Positions 17,078 through 26,651 of a stretch of 64,000 nt of DNA are shown here, piece after piece. The stretch's first letter is position 1. Every line of letters begins with the position of its first letter. This stretch comes from Paenibacillus sp. Marseille-Q4541. Lineage in GTDB: Bacteria; Bacillota; Bacilli; Paenibacillales; Paenibacillaceae. Below the pieces are notes generated by a model. That model ran no database searches and was not told the DNA's origin. It saw only the letters and a list, made by a program, of their open reading frames with translations. Location: contig NZ_JAGXCY010000022.1 in the NCBI RefSeq assembly GCF_018310695.1, forward strand, positions 1-64,000, written 5' to 3'. The position numbers and the translations under genes were made by a program.

Positions 17078-17101
17078 GGCGGGCAGCATGCGCTGACCAC
17101 C
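17078..17101 (-). promoter_or_regulatory. Stem-loop between binding-protein and permease genes
   Basis: GGCGGGCAGC (17078-17087), loop ATGC, GCTGACCACC (17092-17101), 8 of 10 paired. It sits between the stop of the binding-protein gene and the permease ribosome binding site, a usual place for a stem-loop that keeps binding-protein mRNA more abundant than permease mRNA. Confidence 0.4.
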
Positions 17102-17169
17102 ATTATTCTCAGGCTTTCTCTTGGAATTCCGTTCATCATTAATGGAAATCCCCTTAGAAGACTGACTGA

Positions 17170-18534
17170 TTATTGTTTTAATGCACCACGTAGTGCGTCG
17201 CTTGCTTCAGTTATAGAGTCAATCCATTGTTGCTCTGTCTTCGCACCTGTTACTAAGGAGTCGATCGTCCGGAATACCGTATCCGAAATATTCACACCTT
17301 CAACTGGATCGGTCGTTGCAAATGCGCCCATCGATGCTTTGGCCCCATTATCATAAATACTGTAGAAGAGTTTGTTGTCACCATCAAGCTTGCCGGACAT
17401 CCCTTCAATAGGCTGAATCGCACCGACTTTGGCGAAAATAGATGCTGCTTCATCTGAATAAAGATAGGAGATGAATTGTTTTGCCAGATCTGCATTTTCA
17501 GCTTTTGCAGGAACCCAAATTTGTTCAAAGAACGTATAGGAGTAACGGTCGCCACCCTCTTTTACTGCCGGCAAAGCTGTGAAGCCCCATTTGAAACCTT
17601 CTGCGCGAGGAGCTTTACTCATTTCACCAACAACCCAAGTACCATTTGGCATAAATAGTGCTTTGTTATCTAGAATGAGTTGTTGATTTTTAGTAAAGTT
17701 ATCTTTGTTAGCATTCGCTGGAACGGTTGTTTCGGTATACGTTGCCAGCTTAGCAATGATATCAAATACTTGTTGTGCTTCAGGAGTTTGCCAAATGCCT
17801 TCAGTGTAGTTCGTGGCTTTGGTGAAGAAATCCGCTCCACCTACCTCGTTAAGTAATGCATAGAAGAAGGAATCAAAGTAACCAGCCATCGGATAGGAGA
17901 ATAGTGCAATACCTTCCGCCTTCGCTTTGTCACCTAAAGCCCACATTTCGTCCCAAGTCGTAGGAACTTCCCAGCCTTTCTCTTCAAATAAACCTTCATT
18001 GTAGAATAGACCGGTAGGACTATAGAACATAGGCATGAGGTACGTCTTTCCGTCTTTATAAGGATTCGTAATGGTCGTATCAACAAAGCCAGGAATCAGT
18101 TTGTCTTTCACCGTTACACTTTCGCCAGGAACAGTCATCGACAACACATCCGTTAGATCTGTTAAGTTATTATCTTTAATAAAAGTCTCAGTCAGGCCTT
18201 TTAACTGGCCCGTTGCTAGATGGATAACATCTGGGAAATCGCCAGATTTCATGCCGGGTCCAATGACATCTTCAATATTTTTGTCAATGGTCGTTTCAAC
18301 TTTCACCCCAGGGTTGGCTGCTTCAAATGCTGCTGTAATCTCTTTCCATACATCAGCACCGTAAGCGGTTTCTAAAGCGGCTAATTTAAGAGTACGTGTT
18401 TCTGTTGACGGAGTAGAGTTTGTCTTCGATGAATCTTCTGGTGTGGAACCAGAACTACTTTCAGAATTGCCGCCACAGGCTGATAGGCTGAGTGTCAGTA
18501 CTGCTGCAAGTGCAAAACTAAGAATTTTTCTCAT
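17170..18534 (-). CDS. Sugar ABC transporter substrate-binding lipoprotein
   Basis: 454-residue type I extracellular solute-binding protein. Signal peptide MRKILSFALAAVLTLSLS with lipobox LSAC at the end (Cys about residue 20), then a Ser/Thr linker and a two-lobed binding fold resembling MalE/UgpB proteins. The ATG at 18532-18534 has GGAGGGGG before it; the longer frame upstream is not needed. First gene of the permease/sulfatase operon. A TGGTGT-AA-ACACCA palindrome lies 30 bases upstream. The substrate is inferred to be a sulfated saccharide from the operon. Confidence 0.9.
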   Translation of the reverse strand: MRKILSFALAAVLTLSLSACGGNSESSSGSTPEDSSKTNSTPSTETRTLKLAALETAYGADVWKEITAAFEAANPGVKVETTIDKNIEDVIGPGMKSGDFPDVIHLATGQLKGLTETFIKDNNLTDLTDVLSMTVPGESVTVKDKLIPGFVDTTITNPYKDGKTYLMPMFYSPTGLFYNEGLFEEKGWEVPTTWDEMWALGDKAKAEGIALFSYPMAGYFDSFFYALLNEVGGADFFTKATNYTEGIWQTPEAQQVFDIIAKLATYTETTVPANANKDNFTKNQQLILDNKALFMPNGTWVVGEMSKAPRAEGFKWGFTALPAVKEGGDRYSYTFFEQIWVPAKAENADLAKQFISYLYSDEAASIFAKVGAIQPIEGMSGKLDGDNKLFYSIYDNGAKASMGAFATTDPVEGVNISDTVFRTIDSLVTGAKTEQQWIDSITEASDALRGALKQ

Positions 18535-18563
18535 AAATCCCCCTCCATTGAACTTTTCTCGTC

Positions 18564-18577
18564 TGGTGTAAACACCA
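18564..18577. promoter_or_regulatory. Palindrome upstream of the binding-protein gene
   Basis: TGGTGT (18564-18569), AA, ACACCA (18572-18577). It lies in the leader or start region of the sulfatase operon and could be an operator; the AraC regulator next door is a candidate, though AraC proteins usually bind direct repeats. Confidence 0.35.
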
Positions 18578-18695
18578 TTTATAATAATTACGTACCCTTT
18601 CACCTTATCCCATCGGGTCATTTTATTTCTACAGACATGTTGCCATTCATTTTATATATCTTGCTTTTATTACAAAATTTTAAATTTTTGTGCAT

Positions 18696-18724
18696 TTGTA
18701 TACAAATCAGGAATTCAGTATAAT
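18696..18724 (+). promoter_or_regulatory. Promoter of the AraC-type regulator
   Basis: TTGTAT (18696-18701), exact 17-base spacer, TATAAT (18719-18724). Confidence 0.65.
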
Positions 18725-18819
18725 TAAATGGTATATCCCTTATGAGTTACGTCTTAAGTAAATGAAAAAATGTAGCATCGGCAGAAGTGAGCTTTTACAT
18801 AAGAAAGGACGGGCTATAC

Positions 18820-19662
18820 GTGGGAAATGTACGCTACTGGCTTCTTGGTGAGGAACGTGAAGAGATTCCCGTTAGGTTGATCTATGTGAGTTCCTCCATT
18901 TATGAAGGTGATTGGTTCAGTTTACGTCACTCTCATAATTTCTCTGAGCTATTTTATGTCCGAAGTGGACGAGGCAATTTTATTGTCGAGGATGAGATTT
19001 TTCCCGTTCAGCAGGACGATCTTGTCATTGTGAATCCAAATGTGGAACATACCGAAGTCTCTGCGGGTACTGATCCTCTCGAATATGTTGTGCTTGGGGT
19101 TGAGGGGATGAGCTTTGACTTTGGGGATCAAAGTGAGAACCGTAATTATGAGATTATTAACTATCGCCACCAGCGGGGAGAGTTATTGTTCTATTTTAAT
19201 GCCTTACTTCGGGAAACGGAGAACAAGAAAGAAAATTATGAAGCCGTCTGTCAAAATTTACTTGAGGTCGTCGTTATTAACTTAATGCGAAGCTCTGATC
19301 ATCCATTCTCCGTCGTAGGCAGCCAGAGAGCTAACAAAGTGTGTAGCCGGATTAAGCGGTATATCGATTCGAACTTTGCGGAAGATATCTCGCTCGATTC
19401 TCTATCGCAAAAGGCACATCTGAGCAAGTATTATCTCGTACACACTTTCGCTAAATATTACGGGATGTCACCGATCAATTACTTAAATGAAGTCAGGCTT
19501 CGTGCGAGTAAAGAGTTACTGGAAACCACGGATCTTTCCATCTCTCAAATCGCAACATCCACCGGCTTTTCCTCTCAAAGCTATTTCTCGCAAAGTTTCC
19601 GTCGTAGCTGTGGTCTAACCCCAAGTGTTTACCGACTTCAGACAAGAAAACAAGTTCAATAA
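18820..19662 (+). CDS. AraC family transcriptional regulator
   Basis: About 280 residues: an N-terminal cupin sensor domain (SLRHSHNFSELFYVRSGRGNF; DDLVIVNPNVEHTE) and a C-terminal pair of helix-turn-helix units (ISLDSLSQKAHLSKYYLV; ISQIATSTGFSSQSYFSQSF; ending GLTPSVYR). Two GTG starts are possible: 18820, with AAAGGA upstream at a slightly long spacing, is preferred to 18787, which lacks any such site. It diverges from the transporter/sulfatase operon and most likely activates it when substrate binds. Confidence 0.88.
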   Translation: MGNVRYWLLGEEREEIPVRLIYVSSSIYEGDWFSLRHSHNFSELFYVRSGRGNFIVEDEIFPVQQDDLVIVNPNVEHTEVSAGTDPLEYVVLGVEGMSFDFGDQSENRNYEIINYRHQRGELLFYFNALLRETENKKENYEAVCQNLLEVVVINLMRSSDHPFSVVGSQRANKVCSRIKRYIDSNFAEDISLDSLSQKAHLSKYYLVHTFAKYYGMSPINYLNEVRLRASKELLETTDLSISQIATSTGFSSQSYFSQSFRRSCGLTPSVYRLQTRKQVQ

Positions 19663-19729
19663 CAAGCACATAACATCAAAAATCCGGTAACTACTCTATC
19701 GAACCGCCGAAATAAAGCATATGTAACAA

Positions 19730-19764
19730 CAAAAAACCACTGTCCTGATAAACAAGGCAGTGGT
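19730..19764 (-). terminator. Terminator of the radical SAM operon
   Basis: On the minus strand the arms ACCACTGCC/GGACAGTGGT (19736-19764) are followed by a T6 run (19731-19736 as A on plus). Confidence 0.65.
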
Positions 19765-19797
19765 CCTAAGTCTGTAAATCTATAAAAATACAACATA

Positions 19798-20007
19798 TTA
19801 CCGATCATTCAACTCTTTTACTTCATCGATGCTAGGAAGATCACTTTGATCAAATTGTTGTTGGGCTGCTTTCCTTTGTTGTAACAAACTTTTTTGCTCC
19901 TGCGTTTCTTTTTTACGATTCAGTTTACGCAGTATCACTTTCTGATTATCGTAGAGAAGAACAAGAAGCGTCATGATGAAAGCTAGGTCCATCAGTAAGT
20001 AGACCAT
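19798..20007 (-). CDS. Small membrane protein downstream of radical SAM gene
   Basis: 69 residues: an N-terminal hydrophobic helix (VYLLMDLAFIMTLLVLLY) and a long charged, Gln-rich tail likely to form a coiled coil. Start is the ATG at 20005-20007 within 12 bases of the upstream stop; no good ribosome binding site, so translation may be coupled to the radical SAM gene. Function unknown. Confidence 0.6.
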   Translation of the reverse strand: MVYLLMDLAFIMTLLVLLYDNQKVILRKLNRKKETQEQKSLLQQRKAAQQQFDQSDLPSIDEVKELNDR

Positions 20008-20018
20008 CAAAATTTACA

Positions 20019-21788
20019 TTATATCGCTTTCGTTTCCGCTCCCAGTGGCAACGTAAAATAAATCGGCTTTTGATCTTCATTTTGTTGATACAAAGTAACG
20101 AGAAGTGTCTTGCCTTCGGCAGCCGCAGGTGTTACTCCATCCAGCATACGCTCAAGACTGAACGGAAGTACTTCAAGCACGGCATGCTTCTGAAGTTCTC
20201 GCTCACCGAGTCCAAGTTTAGTAAATTCAGGCGATACTTCTTCCGGATGCTCGGTCAGTCGTTTGATATAGGAAGCCCAGTCGCTCTTTTCCATCGTGAA
20301 ATCCCACCAGATTTTACGCGGTTTGTACTTGTGACCGAGGAAGTAATCAAGTTTCATCAGCCCCAGGATGAGATCCATATGCTGCGTCCCGCGCTGTTCG
20401 AGGAACGAGCGAAGCCGGGTAAACAAATCCTCCAGCTGGTGCCCAATCTTCTGCCAGCCTTGTCCTTCCCAGTAATCACCAAACGCCTGGAAGAAGTCAA
20501 ACGGTGACGGGAACTCCTGCTCCATCAAATATTTCAACGTATGGTCCATACGATGTGCATTCCAGTACTTCTCCAGCACATCTTCCAGACGTTTGAGTCT
20601 TACGATATCGCCAAATGGAAGCACGTCACTGCCCAAAATTTCATACGGTGCATGATCCATGTATGTGTAATTGTATTTCTCTGCGTCCAGACGTAGGCCA
20701 GTACCACGCAGCATTTTAAGGAACCCCAGTTGAAGCTCCTCTGGTCCCAGTGCAAATACATCGTTAAATGTTTTACGGAACGTGTCGTAGTCTTCCAGCG
20801 GCAGACCGGCAATGAGATCCAAATGCTGATCAATTTTCCCGCTGGCTTTAATTTTACTTACAGTCCGGCTGAGCTTCGTAAAGTTCTGACGACGTTTCAC
20901 GAGTTCATTCGTCGGATCATTCGTGGACTGTACTCCAATTTCAAAACGGAACATCCCTGGTGGCGCATTTTCAGCCAAATAATCCAGCACTTCTGGGCGC
21001 ATAATGTCTGCCGTAATTTCGAACTGGAACACGCATCCTCCATGATTTTGGATCAGGAACTCGAACATTTCAAGCGCATAATCCCGTTTAATATTAAACG
21101 TCCGATCCACGAATTTGATGAGTTTCGCACCGTTTGCGATCAGGTATAGAATATCCGCCTTCGTCCGCTCAATATCGTAGTATCTCACGCCAACTTCAAT
21201 ACTGGACAGACAGAACTGACAGTTAAACGGACAACCCCGGCTCGTCTCAAAATAAACTACCCGTTTCCCGAGATCCGGGAGATCTTCTGCAAAACGATGC
21301 GGAGAAGGAAGATCATTTAGGTCGGCTTTAGGCCGTCCCGGCATTACAATCACTTCTTCTCCTTTGCGGTAAGCAAGTCCATATACGAAATGGAACTTCT
21401 GCTTGCCTTCAATCTCTTGCAGGAGCTGGTGAAACGTCTCTTCTCCTTCGCCAACAACGATAAAGTCAACGTTCGTAAGACGTTCCATCCAGTACTCTAC
21501 ATCATAGGAAACCTCAGGACCGCCAAGGATGATTTTCACCTCAGGCATTACCCGCTTCAGGATGTTAATCACTTTGATCGTCTCTTCAATGTTCCATATA
21601 TAACAAGAGAATCCGATGACATCGGCTCCGCGCTGATACAAATCAGACACGATGTTCATCACCGGGTCTTTGATTGTATATTCCGCCAGCTCAATATCAA
21701 AATCTTTTTCGCTATACGCCTTAAGGCAGCGAATGGCAAGAGACGTATGAATGTACTTTGCATTCAGCGTCGACAAAATCACTTTCAT
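20019..21788 (-). CDS. B12-binding domain radical SAM protein (DUF4080)
   Basis: 589 residues. The N-terminal part (about 1-150) has the cobalamin-binding fold typical of this class (MKVILSTLNAKYIHTSLAIR; GGPEVSYD; DFIVVGEGEETF). The radical SAM core carries the iron-sulfur motif CPFNCQFC in TSRGCPFNCQFCLSS. The C-terminal DUF4080 region follows. Substrate not known; family members are usually annotated as uncharacterised methylases or tRNA-type modifying enzymes. ATG at 21786-21788 is preferred because the DUF starts there; a longer frame upstream lacks support. The host makes and imports cobalamin (right end of window), which suits a B12-binding enzyme. Confidence 0.88.
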   Translation of the reverse strand: MKVILSTLNAKYIHTSLAIRCLKAYSEKDFDIELAEYTIKDPVMNIVSDLYQRGADVIGFSCYIWNIEETIKVINILKRVMPEVKIILGGPEVSYDVEYWMERLTNVDFIVVGEGEETFHQLLQEIEGKQKFHFVYGLAYRKGEEVIVMPGRPKADLNDLPSPHRFAEDLPDLGKRVVYFETSRGCPFNCQFCLSSIEVGVRYYDIERTKADILYLIANGAKLIKFVDRTFNIKRDYALEMFEFLIQNHGGCVFQFEITADIMRPEVLDYLAENAPPGMFRFEIGVQSTNDPTNELVKRRQNFTKLSRTVSKIKASGKIDQHLDLIAGLPLEDYDTFRKTFNDVFALGPEELQLGFLKMLRGTGLRLDAEKYNYTYMDHAPYEILGSDVLPFGDIVRLKRLEDVLEKYWNAHRMDHTLKYLMEQEFPSPFDFFQAFGDYWEGQGWQKIGHQLEDLFTRLRSFLEQRGTQHMDLILGLMKLDYFLGHKYKPRKIWWDFTMEKSDWASYIKRLTEHPEEVSPEFTKLGLGERELQKHAVLEVLPFSLERMLDGVTPAAAEGKTLLVTLYQQNEDQKPIYFTLPLGAETKAI

Positions 21789-22006
21789 TTGTGCACAACC
21801 TTTACCGTAGAGGAACTGCTCATCACAGCACCTTGATTTTATATACAAAATGCCTATAAAAGATCATCTTGTCTGCTTCTATGACCACGATATTCCATTA
21901 TACTACATGAATACTATCCTGACCTACACTACTTCACGCCAGATAAGCTAAATCTATATCTATAGATTCATTCTTACCACAATTACGTCATTTACCTACT
22001 TCAACG

Positions 22007-23884
22007 TCAAAATTCAAACGGATCGTATGCCTCAGGTTCTACTTCCCCTGTACCCTGATTCAAGAAGAAATCAAGGAAAGGTTGTCCGTATTTACGGAAC
22101 TTCACTTCACCAACCCCTTTGATCTTCAGCATGTCACGTTCGCTCTGCGGACATACCACACTCATTTCTCTAAGGGTTGCATCATTAAAAATAATATAGG
22201 ACGGTACGTGCTCACGTTCCGCCATTTCCCGGCGGATGAGCCGCAGCTGTTCAAATACCGTTTCGTTAACTGCCGATGGCGACGTATCTCGTTTACTTGT
22301 ACGAGAAGACCTGGTGCTGCGGGAAGAAGTGGTACTTACTCTAGCCATCCGCTGCATCACTTCGCGCTGTCCTTTGAGCACTTCCACCGCGAGCGGCTGA
22401 AGTCTTAGCACAGGATACTGCCCTTCTGACAAAGCAAGATACCCCTCTGAGGTCATCACGTTAATCATTTCCGAAATTTCTTTTTCCGAACGATTGGACA
22501 TCACGCCATACGTTGGAAGACTGTCAAACCCATATTCCAGTACCTTCTTGTTCCTTGAACCCTTCAGCACCATTGATACAAGTGACACTCCAAAACGTTC
22601 CCTCATCCGGTGGATGCAGGAGAAGATCTTCTGCGCGTCAACGGTCATATCGATCAGTTCCCGATCATCTGTGCAGGAACTACAAATCCCGCAGCCCGTA
22701 TCGTCATGCTCTTCTCCAAAATAGTCCAGCTGCGCACTACGCAAACACTTCGTCGTATAACAATAATCAATCATCTGCTGAAGCTTACGGTAATCATTGC
22801 GCTTCCGTTCCGCATCTTGATCACCCTGCTCAAGCAGAAATTTCTGGGTCATGATATCCTGCGCGCTAAAGAGCAGAATACACTGGCTCGGTTCTCCGTC
22901 CCGTCCGGCGCGGCCTGCCTCCTGCACGTAGGCTTCCATGTTTTTTGGCATATTGTAATGGATAACATACCTAACGTTACTTTTATCGATTCCCATCCCG
23001 AATGCGTTCGTTGCAACAATAACTCGCAAATCATCGAACAGGAACGCTTCCTGACTTGCCGCCCGCTCATCATCTGTCATTCCTGCATGATATCGCCCGG
23101 CTGCCACTCCTGCTTGCTGCAAACGGCTATACAAATCGTCTACATCTTTACGAGTCGCAGCATAGATAATCCCCGCTTCATCTGCATGTTCACGGGCATA
23201 GTCCATTACATATTCTTTTTTGTTCTCTCCGCGCAGCACCTGCATTGCAAGATTATCCCGGCCAAGTCCAGTTACAAATGTTTCTGGATTACGAAGACGA
23301 AGCAGTCTTAGAATATCATCCATAACTGCGGGTGTTGCTGTTGCTGTAAAAGCAGCCACGATCGGACGCTCCGGTAAATATTCCACAAACGGGGCTACCG
23401 ATAGGTAACTTGTCCGAAAATCATGTCCCCACTGAGACACACAGTGTGCTTCATCCACAGCTACGCATGAGATAGATAGCTCTGCCATCTCGTCACGGAA
23501 CCAGTCCAGTTCCAGCCGCTCGGGCGCCACATAGAGGAGCTTCAATTCTCCGCTGCGGGCAGCTCTGATCCGGTCATTTACTTCCCTTCCACTAAGTGTG
23601 CTATTGATATAAGCAGCTGGAATACCCATTGCGAGCAGGGCATCGACCTGATCCTTCATTAGAGAGATCAGCGGCGACACCACAAGAGTCAGACCCGAAT
23701 GCAATAAGGCAGGGATCTGGTAACAGATGGATTTACCCCCACCTGTCGGCATAATGCCGAGCGTATCGTTATTTTGAAGCAGACTTTCTACAATTTTCTT
23801 CTGACCTTCCCTAAAATCAGGATAACCAAAATAAGTTTGCAGCAGTTCCTGCGCTTCTATCATTGTTTTTACCTGAATACTCAT
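22007..23884 (-). CDS. recQ: ATP-dependent DNA helicase RecQ
   Basis: About 625 residues with all RecQ blocks: TYFGYPDFREGQ at the start, MPTGGGKSICYQ (Walker A), DEAHCVSQWGHDFR (Walker B plus aromatic loop), helicase motif VI, RAGRDGEPSQ, the zinc cluster with CGICSSC and a C-terminal HRDC domain. Unwinds DNA in recombination and repair. AGGAG precedes the ATG at 23882-23884; the frame extending to 23947 lacks a ribosome binding site. Length suits the Bacillus YocI/RecS group. Confidence 0.93.
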   Translation of the reverse strand: MSIQVKTMIEAQELLQTYFGYPDFREGQKKIVESLLQNNDTLGIMPTGGGKSICYQIPALLHSGLTLVVSPLISLMKDQVDALLAMGIPAAYINSTLSGREVNDRIRAARSGELKLLYVAPERLELDWFRDEMAELSISCVAVDEAHCVSQWGHDFRTSYLSVAPFVEYLPERPIVAAFTATATPAVMDDILRLLRLRNPETFVTGLGRDNLAMQVLRGENKKEYVMDYAREHADEAGIIYAATRKDVDDLYSRLQQAGVAAGRYHAGMTDDERAASQEAFLFDDLRVIVATNAFGMGIDKSNVRYVIHYNMPKNMEAYVQEAGRAGRDGEPSQCILLFSAQDIMTQKFLLEQGDQDAERKRNDYRKLQQMIDYCYTTKCLRSAQLDYFGEEHDDTGCGICSSCTDDRELIDMTVDAQKIFSCIHRMRERFGVSLVSMVLKGSRNKKVLEYGFDSLPTYGVMSNRSEKEISEMINVMTSEGYLALSEGQYPVLRLQPLAVEVLKGQREVMQRMARVSTTSSRSTRSSRTSKRDTSPSAVNETVFEQLRLIRREMAEREHVPSYIIFNDATLREMSVVCPQSERDMLKIKGVGEVKFRKYGQPFLDFFLNQGTGEVEPEAYDPFEF

Positions 23885-24151
23885 CTTCCGTAACTCCTCA
23901 CCTTCTCCCGTATTTTCAGGAAAAGAAAACATCATCTTCTCATTCATGCATTTTTTCAGTTCATTCTATTAAGTGTACCGAATTATGTGGTCAGACATCA
24001 AGGAAAGGATCATAAAAAAGAGGTTTGTAAATAAAGAATTAATATTCCGCTGATGAAGACGATGCTTTCTTTTTACAATCGAATGTTATTCTTCAATTAA
24101 TGAGTACATAACAAAAATCAGGTTCCGAAGATGAAGGGGAGGAATAATTAC

Positions 24152-25522
24152 ATGTTAAATAAAAAAACAAAAAAAATGGTGCCTGCTGTGCTAGGGATCA
24201 CCCTTGCTGCTTCTACCATTTTATCTGCTGGACAAGCACATGCAGTCGATTCCGTTAACGCGATCAGTGTAGAAACAAAAAAAATCAAAAATGTTATTTT
24301 TCTTATTGGTGACGGAATGGGCACGCCTTATACGACGGCCTACCGATATATGAAAGATGATCCCTCTACTCCACTAATGGAAAAAACGGAGTTTGATCCA
24401 TACCTCGTCGGTGCACAAATGACGTACCCGGAAGATGAGCACCAAAACGTAACCGACTCTGCATCTGCAGCAACAGCCATGTCTGCTGGAGTTAAAACGT
24501 ATAACGCTGCCATTGCGGTAGATAACGACCACACGGAAGTGAAAACGGTACTTGAGCAGGCTAAAGAAAACGGCAAATCAACCGGTCTGGTTGCCACTTC
24601 CGAGATTACGCATGCTACACCTGCTGCCTTCGGTGCCCATGATATTAGTCGTAAAAATATGGATGCGATCGCAGACGATTACTTTGACCAAATGATTAAT
24701 GGAGAGCACAAAGTGGATGTTTTGCTTGGGGGCGGAAAAACGAATTTCGTAAGAGAAAACCGTGACCTGACAAAAGAATTCCAAGAAGCGGGATTCAGTT
24801 ACGTTACTGATCGCAATGCTTTGCTGAAAGACAGCAACTCACAAATTCTCGGATTGTTCGCTGATGGCGGCCTCGATAAAGCGATCGACCGTACCAGTGC
24901 GACTCCTTCCCTTGCAGAAATGACAAATACGGCAATTGATCGACTGGATAAGAACGAGAACGGCTTCTTCCTGATGGTCGAAGGCAGCCAGATTGACTGG
25001 GCTGGCCATGATAATGACATCGTCGGTTCCATGAGTGAAATGGATGATTTCGCGAAAGCATTCAAAGCAGCTATTGATTTTGCAAAAGAAGATGGCGAAA
25101 CACTTGTTGTAGCAACAGCGGATCACTCCACTGGCGGACTCACACTGGGTAAAGACGGAGAATATAACTTCTTCGCAGATCCGATCAAAGCTGCAAAACG
25201 TACGCCTGACTTTATGGCAGCAGAAATTGTTGCAGGAAGTGCAGTAGAAGAAACCCTTAAGAAATATATCGATCTTGAGCTGACTGCTGAGGAAATCAAG
25301 TCTGTACAAGATGCTGCAAAAGAGAAAAATGCTACCGATATCGACAATGCCATCGAAGCCATCTTCAATAACCGCTCTCTTACCGGCTGGACGACAGGCG
25401 GACATACAGGTGATGACGTTCCTGTATATGCTTACGGCCCTGGCAAGGACCGATTCGCAGGACTGATCGATAATACGGATAACGCTCGTATCATTTTCGA
25501 TATCCTGAGTAAGCACAAATAA
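24152..25522 (+). CDS. Secreted alkaline phosphatase
   Basis: 456-residue PhoA-superfamily phosphomonoesterase. Signal peptide of about 30 residues ends at an AQAHA-type site. The nucleophile Ser lies in TDSASAATAMSAG, metal ligands in LIGDGMG, GHDNDIVGSM and TADHSTGG. Activity is extracytoplasmic phosphate release from organic phosphates. GGGGAGG precedes the ATG at 24152. No clear PhoP box was found upstream, although such genes usually belong to the phosphate regulon. The 24839-25579 antisense frame is a shadow. Confidence 0.93.
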   Translation: MLNKKTKKMVPAVLGITLAASTILSAGQAHAVDSVNAISVETKKIKNVIFLIGDGMGTPYTTAYRYMKDDPSTPLMEKTEFDPYLVGAQMTYPEDEHQNVTDSASAATAMSAGVKTYNAAIAVDNDHTEVKTVLEQAKENGKSTGLVATSEITHATPAAFGAHDISRKNMDAIADDYFDQMINGEHKVDVLLGGGKTNFVRENRDLTKEFQEAGFSYVTDRNALLKDSNSQILGLFADGGLDKAIDRTSATPSLAEMTNTAIDRLDKNENGFFLMVEGSQIDWAGHDNDIVGSMSEMDDFAKAFKAAIDFAKEDGETLVVATADHSTGGLTLGKDGEYNFFADPIKAAKRTPDFMAAEIVAGSAVEETLKKYIDLELTAEEIKSVQDAAKEKNATDIDNAIEAIFNNRSLTGWTTGGHTGDDVPVYAYGPGKDRFAGLIDNTDNARIIFDILSKHK

Positions 25523-25549
25523 TGATCCTGAAGAAATAGCTATCGAATG

Positions 25550-25604
25550 AAAAAGGGACTCCCCTACGCAGTTCAACAACGAACTGCAAGGGAGTCCCTT
25601 TTTT
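25550..25604. terminator. Terminator after the phosphatase gene
   Basis: Long stem AAAGGGACTCCC / GGGAGTCCCTTT with an inner GCAGTTC / GAACTGC pair, A run before and T run after; serves both convergent genes. Confidence 0.85.
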
Positions 25605-25633
25605 AACCCTATCTATATTTTTACGGATTTAGT

Positions 25634-26473
25634 CTAGTCCATCCATTCTGGTTTATCAAAATTCGGGAAGTACTGATCCAGCAGCTTCTCATATTCGGTA
25701 GACTGAATCACTTCTTTTATGGTACGTGCATACGTAGTGTTCTGATCTGCTGCACGCACAACAAGTCGGTTGCTGAGACTTTCTGGTACATCCTCTGTAT
25801 CCAGTTCTTCCTTATCAGTGAGGCCTGCCTCGGTAGCCATTTGAACTGGCATCACGACTAGCTCATCACCTGTTCCAGACCAAGCTTTACTTAGTTGTTC
25901 CACAGGTGTAGGTTTTAACGTTACATTTTTCGGATTATCCGTTACATCCGTTTCAACCGACATCGCCGATAAAACAGCCCCGGTACGAATACCAATTAGC
26001 CCTTCATCTTCAAGCATGAGCAGTGTACGGCTGAGCAGGAACGGCTCGTCCGGAATGAGAATGGTACTATTCGCAGCTATATCTTCTTCACGAGTAACCG
26101 TCTTCGAATACAGCGCAAGTGGTTCAGTAGGAACCGAAATAATAGACGTTACTTTATTGTCACTGTTATCCGTAAACGTATTTAAGTAAGCATCAATTGA
26201 ACCTTTAGTTAACTGGGATAATGATTCTTTCGGGTCGCTAATCTCCACTACTTCCAGTTTGGAACCTTGTTTTTCAATAATATCTTTCATCGTCTTCTCA
26301 ACCATTTCCTTACCTGAACCTGCAGGAGCCCCAAGTTTAATGACACGTGGTTCATCCTGATCCGTTATACCTCCACCGTTGTTTTCTACCGTAGTATTAC
26401 TGCATCCTGCGAGTAACAAACTTGTAAGGGTCATTCCAGCCATCCATTTAAACCACGTTTTTTTCGTTTTCAT
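25634..26473 (-). CDS. NlpA/MetQ family lipoprotein
   Basis: 279 residues with a lipoprotein signal (LLLAGC, Cys about residue 24) and the two-lobed NlpA fold. MetQ proteins bind methionine for ABC uptake, but here the binding-site segments are diverged (DAYLNTF in place of the usual DANYFQH) and no MetN or MetI gene is near, so ligand and partner are uncertain. GAGGGAG precedes the ATG. No SAM riboswitch is visible upstream. Confidence 0.75.
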   Translation of the reverse strand: MKTKKTWFKWMAGMTLTSLLLAGCSNTTVENNGGGITDQDEPRVIKLGAPAGSGKEMVEKTMKDIIEKQGSKLEVVEISDPKESLSQLTKGSIDAYLNTFTDNSDNKVTSIISVPTEPLALYSKTVTREEDIAANSTILIPDEPFLLSRTLLMLEDEGLIGIRTGAVLSAMSVETDVTDNPKNVTLKPTPVEQLSKAWSGTGDELVVMPVQMATEAGLTDKEELDTEDVPESLSNRLVVRAADQNTTYARTIKEVIQSTEYEKLLDQYFPNFDKPEWMD

Positions 26474-26651
26474 GTTGTGTATTCTCCCTCAATAGATGTT
26501 TTTCTATTCTATAGCTTACCATGTTTTTCTTGTTGTCTGCTAATCTGTTACGAGTCATACCGTGCATTTATACCCTCTACGTGGTATATTAACCAAGACA
26601 TTCGGAACTAAACCGGACAATCTTTTTTACCCGATCAGGAGGCCATAAGGC

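Noticed and set aside
22610..23311. 233-codon antisense frame in recQ
   Set aside because: Shadow of recQ with low-complexity composition and no start signals.
24000..24130. PhoP box upstream of the phosphatase
   Set aside because: TTTACA-like words occur but not as the spaced direct repeats required.
24839..25579. 246-codon antisense frame in the phosphatase gene
   Set aside because: Entirely antisense to a well-conserved gene, no ribosome binding site, cysteine-rich shadow composition.
26474..26651. SAM riboswitch before the NlpA-like gene
   Set aside because: No S-box core sequences were found on the minus strand.
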